A stretch of DNA of 64,000 nucleotides from Yinghuangia aomiensis (GCF_039542225.1 NZ_BAABHS010000007.1:124001-188000); one strand, 5' to 3'; positions 1-10,548 are shown, numbered from the stretch's first letter. Numbers and translations: made by a program. Notes: generated from the letters alone by a model not told the origin.

Positions 1-254
1 TACACCAGCACGAACACCAGACCGGGAACGGTCGTGTCGATCATGCCGCGCACGCCGCCGAACGCCTCGATCAGCGTCTTGGCCTCGTCGTGCGCCGGCT
101 CGTCCGGCGCCCCGGGCGCGATCCGGTCGACCTCGGCGTCCTCCGCGCCGCCGGGCCGCGGGCCGACACCGGCCACGACCCAGTTCACCTTGTCGGCGAC
201 CTCACCGGTCAGGTGCCGCGGTTCCCGGGCATCTCCGTGGACGTCCGACGTCAC
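1..254 (-). CDS. DUF3159 family membrane protein, N-terminal part only
   Basis: The gene runs off the left edge; only about 84 N-terminal residues are visible. It opens with GTG four bases after the stop of the OB-fold gene, so the two are probably cotranscribed. The visible part has a charged N-terminus and then the signature region of DUF3159: FGGVRGMIDTTVPGLVFVLV, a Gly-Gly-Val-Arg-Gly turn followed by the first membrane segment. DUF3159 proteins are multi-spanning actinobacterial membrane proteins of unknown function, often found next to potassium uptake genes. Family call is by motif recognition; the function is unknown. Confidence 0.75.
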   Translation of the reverse strand, partial: MTSDVHGDAREPRHLTGEVADKVNWVVAGVGPRPGGAEDAEVDRIAPGAPDEPAHDEAKTLIEAFGGVRGMIDTTVPGLVFVLV

Positions 255-258
255 GCCG

Positions 259-684
259 TCACCCTCCCCCGGCCTTCGCGCGGGGTGCGCCCCCGCCGAC
301 CGGCCGCAGCTCGTACTTCGGGTTGAACAGGACGGGCCGCCCCTGCGCGGTCGTGACCCGACCGCTGGCGACCAATTGCCGGCCCGGCTCTATCCCGGCG
401 ATCTTGCGGCGGCCCAGCCAGACCACGGACAGCGCGCCGGAGCCGTCGTATATCTCGGCCTCCAGCGCCGGGACACCGGCACGGGGACGGAACGTCACCG
501 TGCGCAAGGTCCCGCCTACCGTGACGAGGTCGCGCTCTTCGACCGAGCCGATCGCCGTGCACCCGAGACGGCTGCAGTCCTGCTGCAGCTCCTCGGCCTC
601 CAGCTCCTCGTGCGTCGACGTGAGCCGGTTGATCATCCGGCGGAATCGGCCGGGCTGCCGCTCGACCCCGGTGGTACCACTCAT
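259..684 (-). CDS. OB-fold nucleic acid-binding domain protein
   Basis: A 141-aa protein starting MSGTTGVERQPGRFRRMINR. Residues 45-120 form a beta-rich OB-fold with VEERDLVTVGGTLRTVTF, ALEAEIYDGSGALSVVWLG and PGRQLVASGRVT, the layout of RecG-wedge or tRNA-anticodon type OB domains. Such short OB proteins are conserved beside DUF3159 in Streptomyces; their ligand is not established. The ATG at 684 was chosen because residues read upstream of it in this frame are low-complexity and overlap kdpE. Likely cotranscribed with the DUF3159 gene 4 bp downstream. Confidence 0.8.
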   Translation of the reverse strand: MSGTTGVERQPGRFRRMINRLTSTHEELEAEELQQDCSRLGCTAIGSVEERDLVTVGGTLRTVTFRPRAGVPALEAEIYDGSGALSVVWLGRRKIAGIEPGRQLVASGRVTTAQGRPVLFNPKYELRPVGGGAPRAKAGGG

Positions 685-778
685 GCACGCGAGGGTACCT
701 GTTCGGGCGCACGGCCGGGATCCGCCGGAGGTCCCGAACCGGCGCCCGGCGCACTCCCCGCGACGGCCCGGCGACGGC

Positions 779-1453
779 TCACGGCTCGAACCGGTACCCC
801 ATGCCCGGCTCGGTGACCAGGTGCTTCGGGTGCGACGGATCGGCCTCCAGCTTGCGCCGCAGCTGCGCCATGTAGACCCGCAGGTAGTTGGTCTCCGTCC
901 CGTATTGCGGACCCCAGACCTCCTGGAGGAGGGAACGCTGTGTGACCAGCCGACCCGCATTGCGTACCAGCACTTCGAGCAGATGCCACTCGGTCGGGGT
1001 GAGGCGGACGTCCTTGCCGTCCCGGTGCACCTTCTTGGCGGCCAGGTCGACGGTGAACGCCTCGGTGGCCACCACCGGCGCCTCGTCCTCGGGGGCGGCG
1101 CGGCGGACCGCGGCGCGCAGCCGGGCGAGCAGCTCGTCCATGCCGAAGGGCTTGGTGACGTAGTCGTCGGCGCCTGCGTCGAGCGCGGCCACCTTCTCGT
1201 TGGAGGCCTGCCGGGCGCTCAGCACGATGATGGGGACCTTCGTCCACCCGCGCAGGCCGCGGATCACCTCGACGCCGTCCAGGTCCGGCAGGCCCAGGTC
1301 GAGCAGCACCACGTCGGGGTGCCGGTCGGCGGCGGCGGTGAGCGCCTGGGTGCCGTCGGCGGCGGTGTCGACCTCATATCCGCGCGCCTTGAGGTTGATG
1401 GCCAGAGCCCGGACGATCTGCGGCTCGTCGTCCACGACGAGCACCCGTGTCAT
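779..1453 (-). CDS. kdpE: KdpE, response regulator of the potassium-transport operon
   Basis: A 224-aa OmpR/PhoB-family regulator. The receiver domain (1-120) has the acidic pair VVDDE, phospho-acceptor Asp52 in VVLLDLGLP, the switch Ser in IIVLSARQ and Lys in VTKPFGMDEL. The C-terminal winged helix (about 130-224) contains LTPTEWHLLEVLVRN and the terminal YLRVYMAQLRRKLE and GMGYRFEP signatures. Its ATG overlaps the kdpD stop (ATGA), so it is translationally coupled to its kinase. It is expected to activate kdpFABC when potassium is limiting or turgor falls. The specific Kdp assignment rests on coupling to kdpD and the transport genes. Confidence 0.95.
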   Translation of the reverse strand: MTRVLVVDDEPQIVRALAINLKARGYEVDTAADGTQALTAAADRHPDVVLLDLGLPDLDGVEVIRGLRGWTKVPIIVLSARQASNEKVAALDAGADDYVTKPFGMDELLARLRAAVRRAAPEDEAPVVATEAFTVDLAAKKVHRDGKDVRLTPTEWHLLEVLVRNAGRLVTQRSLLQEVWGPQYGTETNYLRVYMAQLRRKLEADPSHPKHLVTEPGMGYRFEP

Positions 1454-4035
1454 CGAAGTGCCTCCGTACGAGATGCGGGGTGTTCCGGTGATTCCTCGGC
1501 CGGTCCGGGCGGGTCCGGCGAGGCCGGGCGGGCGGCTGCTGCCATGCGCAGCGTGAGCGCCATGGTGAGACCGCCGCCAGGGGTGTCCTCGGCGACCAGC
1601 GCGCCGCCGAGCGCTTCGGCGAAGCCGCGGGCGACGGCCAAGCCGAGGCCGACGCCGCTGCCGGCGGGGGCGTCGCCGTAGCGCTGGAACGGTTCGAAGA
1701 TGCGTTCCTTGGCCTCGTCCGGGACGCCCTTGCCGCGGTCGACGACGCGCAGCTCGACCCGGTCGCCCAGGGCGTCGGCCTTGACGTGCACGCGCCGGTC
1801 GGGCGGGTTGTGCTTGACCGCGTTCTCTATGACGTTCGCGAGCACCCGTTCGAGCAGTCCGGGGTCCGCCCACACGGTCGGCAGGGTCTCCGGGAAGTCC
1901 AGCGACACGGCCGATTCCGGGACGCCGATCACCGCGCCCGGCACCACCTCGTCGAGGGCGACCTCGCGGAACAGCGGCGTGACCGTGCCGGTCTGCAGGC
2001 GGCTCATGTCGAGCAGGTTGCCGATCAGCACGTCGAGCCGGTCGGCGCCGACCTCGATGGCTTCCAGCAGCTCCGCCTCGTCCTCGGGCGACCAGCTGAC
2101 GTCCTCGGAGCGCAGCGAGGACACGCTGGCCTTGATCGCCGCCAGCGGGGTCCGCAGATCGTGCGAGACGGCCGCGAGCAGCGCGGTGCGGATGCGGTTG
2201 CCTTCCGCGAGCCGCCGGGCCTCCGCGGCCTCGGCGACGAGCTGCCGCCGCTCCAGGACGACCGCGGCCTGTGCGGCGAACGCGCCGAGCACCCGGCGGT
2301 CCTCGGCGGGCAGCATGCGGCCGGACAGCGCGAGCGCCATGGTGTCCGAGATCGGCACGTCCACCTCGGCGTCCTCGGGGCGGCGGGCCGGATGCGGGCC
2401 GACGCCGCCGACGCACGCCCACGGGCCGTGCGGCTCGGTGCGCTGGAGCATCGCCACCGACTCCATGCCGAACGCCTCGCGCACGCGTTCCAGCAGCGCG
2501 GGCAGCGCCTGCTCGCCGCGCAGCACGCTCCCGGCCAGGAAGCTCAGCGTCTCGGACTCCGACTGGCTGCGCGCCGCCTGGTGGGTGCGGCGGGCGGCGA
2601 TGTCGACGACGGTCGCGACCGACAGCGCGACGACGACGAACACGCCCAGCGCGAACATGTTCTCCGGGTCGCGGATGGTCAGCGTGTGCAACGGCGGCGT
2701 GAAGTAGTAGTTGAGCAGCAGCGAAGCCATCACCGCGGTGAGCGTGGACGCCCACAGGCCGCCGACGAGCGCCACCCCGACGGTCAGCAGCAGGTACAGC
2801 AGCATCTCCGTCGGCAGCACGAGATGGTCGCGCGTGTTGACCATGCACACCGTCAGCAGCACCGGCCCGATCAGCGCGACCAGCCACGACACGAGCAGCC
2901 GGCGGCGGCTCACGCCGGATCGCGGCACCCTGACGGTGCGGCCGACGCCCGCGTGCTCGTGCGTGACGATGTGGACGTCGATGTCGCCGGACCCGGCCGC
3001 GACGGTCGCGCCGACGCCCGGTCCGAGGACGTACTGCCACGGCTTGCGGCGGCTGGAGCCGAGCACGATCTGGGTGGCGTTGACGCCGCGGGCGAAGTCC
3101 AGCAGCGCCGTCGGCACGTCCTCGCCGATGACCGAGTGGAACGTCCCGCCCAGCGACTCGACGAGGTTCCGCTGCCGCGCGAGAGCCTGCGGCGAGGCAC
3201 CCGTGAGGCCGTCGCTCTTGGACACGTAGACCGCCAGCAGCTCGCCGCCCGAGCCGCGCGTCGCGATGCGCGCCGCCCGGCGGATGAGCGTGTCGCCCTC
3301 CGGGCCGCCGGTCAGGCCGACGACGATGCGTTCGCGCGCCGGCCACGTGGCGTTGATGCCGTGCTCGCTGCGGTACTGCTGGAGGTACTCGTCGACCCGG
3401 TCGGCGACCCACAGCAGCGCCAGCTCGCGCAGCGCGGTGAGGTTGCCGACGCGGAAGTAGTTCGACAGCGCCGCGTCGACCTTCTCCGGCGCGTACACGT
3501 TGCCGTGCGCCATGCGGCGGCGCAGCGCCTCCGGGGACATGTCGACCAGTTCGATCTGGTTCGCGCGGCGCACGACCTCGTCGGGCACGGTCTCGCGCTG
3601 CGGGACGCCGGTGATCGACTCGACGACGTCGTTGAGGGATTCCAGGTGCTGGATGTTGACCGTGGAGATGACGTCGATGCCCGCGTCGAGGATCTCGTCG
3701 ATGTCCTGCCAGCGCTTCTCGTTGCGCGAGCCGGGCACGTTCGTGTGCGCGAGTTCGTCGACGAGGGCGACCTTGGGGCGGCGGGCGATGACCGCGTCGA
3801 CGTCCATCTCGGTGAAGTGCGACCCGCGGTGTTCCATCGGGCGGCGCGGCACGGTCTCCAGCCCGTCGAGCATCTCCTCGGTGCGCGGCCGGCCGTGGCA
3901 TTCGATGAACCCGACCACGACGTCCGAACCGCGGGAACGGCGGCGCTGGCCCTCGCCCAGCATGGCGTAGGTCTTGCCCACGCCGGGGGCGGACCCGAGG
4001 TATATGCGCAGCTTGCCGCGTCCCATGCCGTCCAT
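1450..4035 (-). CDS. kdpD: KdpD, potassium-sensing histidine kinase
   Basis: An 861-aa sensor kinase of normal KdpD length. N-terminal KdpD domain (about 1-210) with the Walker-A-like LGSAPGVGKTYAMLGEG and the conserved VDELAHTNVPGSRNEKRWQD block; a universal-stress-protein-like domain (about 235-360); four membrane segments (about 385-490, including LLTVGVALVGGLWASTLTAV); a GAF-like region; then the kinase core with H-box VSHDLRTPLAAIK, an N-box (NVIENAVKHN) and G-boxes (GVGLGLAVARG). The start is the first of two in-frame ATGs 9 nt apart, with a modest GGATGGG upstream. It phosphorylates KdpE; the stop overlaps kdpE by 4 nt. Confidence 0.95.
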   Translation of the reverse strand: MDGMGRGKLRIYLGSAPGVGKTYAMLGEGQRRRSRGSDVVVGFIECHGRPRTEEMLDGLETVPRRPMEHRGSHFTEMDVDAVIARRPKVALVDELAHTNVPGSRNEKRWQDIDEILDAGIDVISTVNIQHLESLNDVVESITGVPQRETVPDEVVRRANQIELVDMSPEALRRRMAHGNVYAPEKVDAALSNYFRVGNLTALRELALLWVADRVDEYLQQYRSEHGINATWPARERIVVGLTGGPEGDTLIRRAARIATRGSGGELLAVYVSKSDGLTGASPQALARQRNLVESLGGTFHSVIGEDVPTALLDFARGVNATQIVLGSSRRKPWQYVLGPGVGATVAAGSGDIDVHIVTHEHAGVGRTVRVPRSGVSRRRLLVSWLVALIGPVLLTVCMVNTRDHLVLPTEMLLYLLLTVGVALVGGLWASTLTAVMASLLLNYYFTPPLHTLTIRDPENMFALGVFVVVALSVATVVDIAARRTHQAARSQSESETLSFLAGSVLRGEQALPALLERVREAFGMESVAMLQRTEPHGPWACVGGVGPHPARRPEDAEVDVPISDTMALALSGRMLPAEDRRVLGAFAAQAAVVLERRQLVAEAAEARRLAEGNRIRTALLAAVSHDLRTPLAAIKASVSSLRSEDVSWSPEDEAELLEAIEVGADRLDVLIGNLLDMSRLQTGTVTPLFREVALDEVVPGAVIGVPESAVSLDFPETLPTVWADPGLLERVLANVIENAVKHNPPDRRVHVKADALGDRVELRVVDRGKGVPDEAKERIFEPFQRYGDAPAGSGVGLGLAVARGFAEALGGALVAEDTPGGGLTMALTLRMAAAARPASPDPPGPAEESPEHPASRTEALR

Positions 4036-4096
4036 TTTCCCATCCGGCGGTTTCCCGCGGTCTCGTCGTGCCGGCGCGTTGCGCCGCTTGCCCCGG

Positions 4097-4130
4097 TCCG
4101 GGCCCGCGCACCGGGGTGCGCGGGCCCGGA
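4097..4130 (-). terminator. Perfect hairpin between kdpC and kdpD
   Basis: A 16-bp perfect inverted repeat (arms 4097-4112 and 4115-4130) begins only 5 nt after the kdpC stop and ends about 60 nt before the kdpD start. There is no clear T-run. It may act as an attenuating terminator or an RNA-processing/stability element that lowers kdpDE expression relative to kdpFABC. Confidence 0.6.
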
Positions 4131-4135
4131 GCGGG

Positions 4136-4879
4136 TCACTGCGCGGGGGCCAGGTTGTTCAGGGCGATGTTGAGTTCGAGGACGTTGACGCGCTCGTCGC
4201 CGAGGATGCCGATGATGCGGCCGTCGGTGTGGTCGTCGACGAGCTTCTTCACCTTGGCGGGGTCGAGGTGGCGTTGTTCGGCGACGCGGTTGACCTGGAT
4301 GAGGGCGTTGGCCTTGGAGATGTGCGGGTCCAGGCCGGAGCCGGAGGCGGTGACCGCGTCCGGCGGCACCTGGTCCTCGGACACCTTGTTGAATTCCGCG
4401 ACCTGCTTCTTGCGGTCCTTGACCAGCTGGACGAATGTGGTGTTCTCCGGCCCGTAGTTGGACGCGCCGGACGCCAGCCCGTCGTAGTTCGACGCCGACG
4501 GCCGCGGCTGGAACCACCGGGGGTCCGGCTGCGTGGCCACGCCGCCCGCCTGCTCCTCGGTCAGCTGTGCGCCGCCCTGGAGGTAGGTGTACGTGACGGT
4601 GCCGTTGTCGTCGTGCTGGACGACCTCCTTGCCGTCCGCGTCGAACAGGCGCGGGTTGCCGTCCTTGTCGACGAGGTCGAAGCTCTGCCCGATGAGGCTG
4701 GAGCCGACCTCCTTGCCGCCGGCCTTCACCTGGGAGCCGTTGGCCTGGTCGTGGAACGCGGCCTGGGCGAGGCCGGTCATGGCCAGCGGGTAGGCGATGC
4801 CGAGGATCACGGTGAGCACCAGCACGGCGCGCAGGCCGGCCAGGAACACGCGGATTCGGGTGCTTGCGTTGGTGGCCAT
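4136..4879 (-). CDS. kdpC: KdpC, accessory subunit of the potassium-importing ATPase
   Basis: A 247-aa protein with one N-terminal membrane anchor (about 10-38, VFLAGLRAVLVLTVILGIAY) and a large extracytoplasmic domain. It carries family signatures: PLAMTGLAQAAF, GSSLIGQSF, DPRWFQPRPSASNYDGLASGA, ASGSGLDPHIS and NVLELNIALN. It is longer than the roughly 190-aa E. coli protein because of an insert around residues 70-110 (VDKDGNPRLFDADGKEVVQ), common in actinobacteria. KdpC assists the KdpFABC complex in potassium binding and ATPase coupling. It starts 5 nt after the kdpB stop. Confidence 0.95.
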   Translation of the reverse strand: MATNASTRIRVFLAGLRAVLVLTVILGIAYPLAMTGLAQAAFHDQANGSQVKAGGKEVGSSLIGQSFDLVDKDGNPRLFDADGKEVVQHDDNGTVTYTYLQGGAQLTEEQAGGVATQPDPRWFQPRPSASNYDGLASGASNYGPENTTFVQLVKDRKKQVAEFNKVSEDQVPPDAVTASGSGLDPHISKANALIQVNRVAEQRHLDPAKVKKLVDDHTDGRIIGILGDERVNVLELNIALNNLAPAQ

Positions 4880-4884
4880 GGCGA

Positions 4885-7002
<2,118 letters not shown>

Positions 7003-7004
7003 GG

Positions 7005-8669
7005 TTATGCGAGCCCCTCCGCGAGCGGGCCGAGCGCGAGGGCCGGGAAGAAGGTGAGGCCGGTGACGATGACGACGACGCCGACGAGGGTGCCGACGAA
7101 CAGCGGCTTGGTGGTCTTGAGCGTGCCGACGGTCTCGGGCACCTGGCGCTGTTCGGCGAGGCGTCCGGCGAGGGCGAGCACGAGCGCGATGGTGACGAAC
7201 CGGCCGATGAGCATCGCGAATCCGATGGTGACGTTGTAGTACTCGGTGTTCGCGTTGAGGCCGGCGAACGCGGAGCCGTTGTTGTTGGCCCCCGAGGTGT
7301 ACGCGTACAAGACCTCGGACAGGCCGTGCGGCGAATCGGAGTTGAGGATCGACGCGCGTTCGCCGGGCAGCGCCGTCGCGACGCCGGTCATGGTGAGGAT
7401 CGTCGCCGGGACGGTGAGGATGTACAGCGCGACGATCTTCATCTCGCCCGCGCCGATCTTCTTGCCCAGGTACTCCGGCGTGCGCCCGACCATGAGGCCC
7501 GCGACGAACACCGCGAGGATCGCCATGATCAGCATGCCGTAGAGCCCGGATCCGACACCGCCGGGCGTGATCTCGCCGAGCATCATGCCGAGCAGCGTGA
7601 TGCCGCCGCCCAGCCCGGTATACGACGAGTGGAACGAGTTCACCGCGCCGGTCGAGGTCATCGTGGTCGACACCCCGAACAGCGACGAGCCCGGGACGCC
7701 GAAGCGCTGCTCCTTGCCTTCCGTCGCGCCGCCCGCGATCTCCAGGGCGGTGCCGTTGTGGTGCATCTCGGTCCAGGTCATCAGCACGACGGCGACGAAC
7801 CAGATCGTGAACATCGCGGCGAGGATCGCGTAGCCCTGCTTGGCCGAGCCGACGAGGGTGCCGAAGGTGCGCGGCAGCGAGAACGGGACGACCAGGATCA
7901 GGAAGATCTCGAACAGGTTCGTGAACGCGTTCGGGTTCTCGAACGGGTGCGCGGAGTTGGCGTTGTAGAAGCCGCCGCCGTTGGTGCCGAGTTCCTTGAT
8001 GACCTCCTGAGAAGCCACCGGCCCGCCGGGGATGGTCTGCGTCCCGCCGTTGAGCGTGGTGACCGTGTGCGGGTCGGCGAGGTTCTGCAGGGTGCCCGAG
8101 GCGACCAGCACGATCGTGCCGATGATCGCGATCGGCAGCAGGATGCGGACGACGCCGCGCACCAGGTCGACCCAGAAGTTGCCGATCTCGCCGGAGCGGA
8201 CCCGGATGAACCCGCGGACCAGCGCGATCGCGACGGCCATGCCGACCGCGGCGGACACGAAGTTCTGCACGGTCAGGCCGGCCATCTGCACGAAGTGCCC
8301 GACGGCCTGCTCGCCCGAGTAGGACTGCCAGTTCGTGTTCGCGGTGAACGACGCCGCGGTGTTGAACGCCTGGTCGGCCTTCATCGGCGCGAAGCCGAGG
8401 TTCCAGGGCAGCTTGTCCTGGAAGCGCAGCAGCCCGTACAGGACGAGCATCGAGAACATCGAGAAGGCGAGGACGCTGCGGAGGTAGATGCCCCAGCGCT
8501 GCCCCGAGTTCGGGTCGGCGCCGACGAGCTTGTAGATCCACCGCTCGCCGCGCAGGTGCTTCTCGGACGAGTAGACGCGCGCCATGTAGTCGCCGAACGG
8601 GCGGTGCACCGCGGCGAGGACGGCGATCAGCAGGGATATCTGGAGGATCCCCGCGACAGTGGTACTCAC
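7005..8669 (-). CDS. kdpA: KdpA, potassium-selective membrane subunit
   Basis: A 554-aa integral membrane protein with about ten membrane segments. It opens MSTTVAGILQISLLIAVLAA and carries the conserved block FNTAASFTANTNWQSYSGEQ and the selectivity-filter loops GTNGGGFYNANSAHPFENPN, STTMTSTGAVNSFHSSYTGL and NNNGSAFAGLNAN. These belong to the superfamily of K+ transporters that includes Trk/Ktr. The GTG start shares its G with the kdpF TAG stop (TAGTG), implying tight coupling. It forms the potassium entry path of KdpFABC. Confidence 0.97.
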   Translation of the reverse strand: MSTTVAGILQISLLIAVLAAVHRPFGDYMARVYSSEKHLRGERWIYKLVGADPNSGQRWGIYLRSVLAFSMFSMLVLYGLLRFQDKLPWNLGFAPMKADQAFNTAASFTANTNWQSYSGEQAVGHFVQMAGLTVQNFVSAAVGMAVAIALVRGFIRVRSGEIGNFWVDLVRGVVRILLPIAIIGTIVLVASGTLQNLADPHTVTTLNGGTQTIPGGPVASQEVIKELGTNGGGFYNANSAHPFENPNAFTNLFEIFLILVVPFSLPRTFGTLVGSAKQGYAILAAMFTIWFVAVVLMTWTEMHHNGTALEIAGGATEGKEQRFGVPGSSLFGVSTTMTSTGAVNSFHSSYTGLGGGITLLGMMLGEITPGGVGSGLYGMLIMAILAVFVAGLMVGRTPEYLGKKIGAGEMKIVALYILTVPATILTMTGVATALPGERASILNSDSPHGLSEVLYAYTSGANNNGSAFAGLNANTEYYNVTIGFAMLIGRFVTIALVLALAGRLAEQRQVPETVGTLKTTKPLFVGTLVGVVVIVTGLTFFPALALGPLAEGLA

Positions 8670-8758
8670 TAGAACCTCTCGGGGAAGATCAGGGCGAGCA
8701 CCAGGTAGCCCAGCAGGGCGATGGCGACCGAGAGGCCGACGATGCTGTCTGCGTTCAC
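8669..8758 (-). CDS. kdpF: KdpF, small stabilising subunit
   Basis: A 29-aa single-span peptide that reads MNADSIVGLSVAIALLGYLV and ends LALIFPERF. The length, single helix and Pro-Glu-Arg-Phe end are typical of KdpF, which stabilises the KdpABC complex in the membrane. The GTG start overlaps the stop of the preceding 27-aa ORF by 4 nt (GTGA), and its stop overlaps the kdpA start by one base. It is easily missed by gene callers. Confidence 0.92.
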   Translation of the reverse strand: MNADSIVGLSVAIALLGYLVLALIFPERF

Positions 8759-8838
8759 AGCTTCGCCACCCCCTTGGCCAGGGCGACGACCAGCGCGAAG
8801 AACGCGATCGTCAGGAGTACGAAGGCCACGTCAGCCAT
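8755..8838 (-). CDS. 27-aa membrane peptide heading the kdp operon
   Basis: A 27-aa ORF with ATG at 8838 and a weak upstream GGAGCTTGAGCG region. The peptide starts MADVAFVLLTIAFFALVVAL and ends AKGVAKL: one hydrophobic helix with a Lys-bearing tail. It overlaps kdpF by 4 nt, so it is the first cistron of the kdp operon. Similar tiny ORFs precede kdpF in other actinomycetes, to my recollection. It could be a second KdpF-like helper or a leader peptide for translational coupling; its function is unknown. Confidence 0.75.
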   Translation of the reverse strand: MADVAFVLLTIAFFALVVALAKGVAKL

Positions 8839-9116
8839 CGCTCAAGCTCCTTGTGAAGGGCGCGGATCGAGGGTGCCGCGCCGTCGTGGTCGGGTCCCCC
8901 GGCACGGCTCCTTGCCGCCGTGTCGACCACATTCGTAGCAGCGCCAAGCACTCTTAAATGCCTTCAATCAGGGCATTTCGCCAAGTGCTAGCGGCGCCCT
9001 GACGCGCCCCCCGGCGATCTTTACGCCCCTCTAACGGGACCCTGACGCGCGTCGCCGGCCACTCCGGCCGCGGACATGCGAGGGCAGCCCCGCGCACGGC
9101 AGGCCCCGGACATGCG
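8839..9116. other. Intergenic region upstream of kdp, no gene seen
   Basis: No supported coding sequence. Besides the promoter/palindrome at 8931-8989 it holds two copies of CCCTGACGCG (starting at 8997 and 9040), one on each side of the AT-richer stretch GATCTTTACGCCCCTCTAAC. Confidence 0.5.
8931..8989 (-). promoter_or_regulatory. Candidate kdp promoter with adjacent palindrome
   Basis: Read on the minus strand, 8937-8931 is TACGAAT, an acceptable -10, but no good -35 lies 16-18 nt upstream. Instead there is an inverted repeat with inner arms AAATGCC (8956-8962) and GGCATTT (8972-8978) and outer arms AGCACT (8948-8953) and AGTGCT (8984-8989). A weak -35 covered by a palindrome is what an activator-dependent promoter looks like, so this is my candidate KdpE site. 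The leader to the first kdp ATG would be about 90 nt. This is inference from layout only. Confidence 0.45.
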
Positions 9117-9158
9117 GAAGGGCCCGGACTCACTCCTGGGAGTGAGTCCGGGCCCTTC
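9117..9158. terminator. Strong terminator hairpin after the DUF3710 gene
   Basis: Perfect 19-bp inverted repeat (9117-9135 and 9140-9158) with a 4-nt loop, 50 nt past the DUF3710 stop on the minus strand. It separates the thioesterase-dut-DUF3710 operon from the kdp operon. Confidence 0.85.
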
Positions 9159-9209
9159 CGGCACACGTCTCCGGGCGCGCTCGGGCGCGCCCGCGTCCGG
9201 GCACCCGGG

Positions 9210-10007
9210 TCAGCGCACCTCGGTGATCTCCGGGCCGCGCGAGAACGGGTTCAGGTCGCCGGCGTACGGGCTCTGCGGCTCGGCCGCCTCGCCCGCGGCC
9301 GGCGCCACCCCGCTGGCCGGGTCGATCTGCGCGTTGTCCGGGAGGCGCAGCAGGATCGGGTCGCGCGGCGCCATCGGGTCCGCGCCGCGCACCACGACGG
9401 TCTCGCGGAACAGCCGCTCCAGGTCGGCGCCCTGCTCGGCGTCGACGGCGGCCCGCCCGGACACCACGCCGCGCAGGAACCAGCGCGGGCCGTCGCAGCC
9501 CACGAAGCGCACCAGCTGCGCGCCTTGGGTGCCGTCCGGAAGCTGCACCGGGACCTGCGCGCGCAGCTCCCAGCCCAGGCCGCCGTCCAGCTCGTCGACG
9601 ATGCCGCCCTGCTGGGTGATCCCGCCCGCGATCTCGTTGCGGATCTCGTGCCAGATGCCCTCGCTGCGCGGCGCCGCGAACGCCTGCAGCTGGATCGCGC
9701 TGTCCCCGAGGATCACCGTGGCCGCGATGATGAGGTCGTTGGAGACCTCGACGCGCAGCTCCATCCCTTCCGAGGCGGGCACCAGGAGGCCGCCGAGGTC
9801 GATGCGGCCCTCCTCGGGCTCGTCCAGCTCGTCGACGTCCCAGGGGCCGTCCGGGCGCGGCGCGGGCGGCAGCACCCGGTTCATCTCGTCCTCGACGGCG
9901 GCCGGCGCCTCATCGTCGTCGTCCGCGTCCTCGGCAAGCTCGTCGAGGTCGTCGATCTCCTCGACGGGCTGGTCGGCTTCTTCGTTGTGTCGGCGACGTC
10001 GGAACAC
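9210..10007 (-). CDS. DUF3710 domain protein
   Basis: A 265-aa protein that begins FRRRRHNEEADQ after a GTG start one base past the dut stop. Residues 10-55 are strongly acidic (DDLDELAEDADDDDEAP). The body matches the DUF3710 family by GPWDVDELDEPEEGRIDLGG, MELRVEVSNDLIIAATVILG, LQAFAAPRSEGIWHEIRNEI, GPRWFLRGVVSG and NPFSRGPEITEVR. DUF3710 is conserved next to dut in Streptomyces and mycobacteria; its role is not established. Soluble, no membrane segment. Confidence 0.88.
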   Translation of the reverse strand: MFRRRRHNEEADQPVEEIDDLDELAEDADDDDEAPAAVEDEMNRVLPPAPRPDGPWDVDELDEPEEGRIDLGGLLVPASEGMELRVEVSNDLIIAATVILGDSAIQLQAFAAPRSEGIWHEIRNEIAGGITQQGGIVDELDGGLGWELRAQVPVQLPDGTQGAQLVRFVGCDGPRWFLRGVVSGRAAVDAEQGADLERLFRETVVVRGADPMAPRDPILLRLPDNAQIDPASGVAPAAGEAAEPQSPYAGDLNPFSRGPEITEVR

Positions 10008-10008
10008 G

Positions 10009-10548
10009 TCAGATCCCTTCCCTGTCGGAAGCCGAGTCTTGCACTGTGTCACTGCCAGTAACCGTCTTACTGCCGGTACCACTGCCGTTCCCCACCAGGA
10101 CGCCGTGTCCCCCGGTCGATCCGAAGCCTCCGTCGGCCCGGTCCGATCCCGGCAGCACGCCGACCTCGTGGAACCTCGCCCGCTCGACGCGTTGCACCAC
10201 GAGCTGGGCAATCCGGTCACCGCGGCGGAACGCGACACTGTCGCGCAGATCGTGGTTCACCACGATGACCCTGATCTCGCCACGGTATCCCGCATCGATC
10301 GTGCCCGGAGTGTTCACCAGCGACACCCCGCAACGCGCCGCGAGTCCGGATCGCGGATGCACGAACGCGGCGTAACCGTCCGGCAACGCAATGGCCACCC
10401 CGGTCGGCAGCACGGCGCGCTCGCCGGGGCCGATCTCGGCGTCCACCGCGGTCACCAGGTCGGCGCCCGCGTCGCCGGGATGCGCGTACGACGGAAGCGG
10501 CAGCTCGGGGTCGAGCCGGTGCACGAGGATGTCGACGGGAGCGTTCAC
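10009..10548 (-). CDS. dut: dUTP diphosphatase (dUTPase)
   Basis: A 179-aa trimeric-type dUTPase with all five motifs in order: DAGADL, HPRSGLAARCG, GTIDAGYRGEIRV, RGDRIAQLVV and the C-terminal Gly-rich lid DRADGGFGSTGGHG. It hydrolyses dUTP to dUMP and pyrophosphate, keeping uracil out of DNA and feeding dTMP synthesis. A Gly/Ser/Thr-rich tail of about 35 residues follows motif 5 (VGNGSGTGSKTVTGSDTVQD), longer than usual. The GTG start overlaps the thioesterase stop by 4 nt, and DUF3710 begins one base after its own stop. Confidence 0.97.
   Translation of the reverse strand: MNAPVDILVHRLDPELPLPSYAHPGDAGADLVTAVDAEIGPGERAVLPTGVAIALPDGYAAFVHPRSGLAARCGVSLVNTPGTIDAGYRGEIRVIVVNHDLRDSVAFRRGDRIAQLVVQRVERARFHEVGVLPGSDRADGGFGSTGGHGVLVGNGSGTGSKTVTGSDTVQDSASDREGI

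Noticed and set aside
9034..9060. Second CCCTGACGCG copy as a KdpE direct-repeat site
   Set aside because: Only ten bases, GC-rich, and placed too far upstream of the likely -10 to favour over the palindrome.
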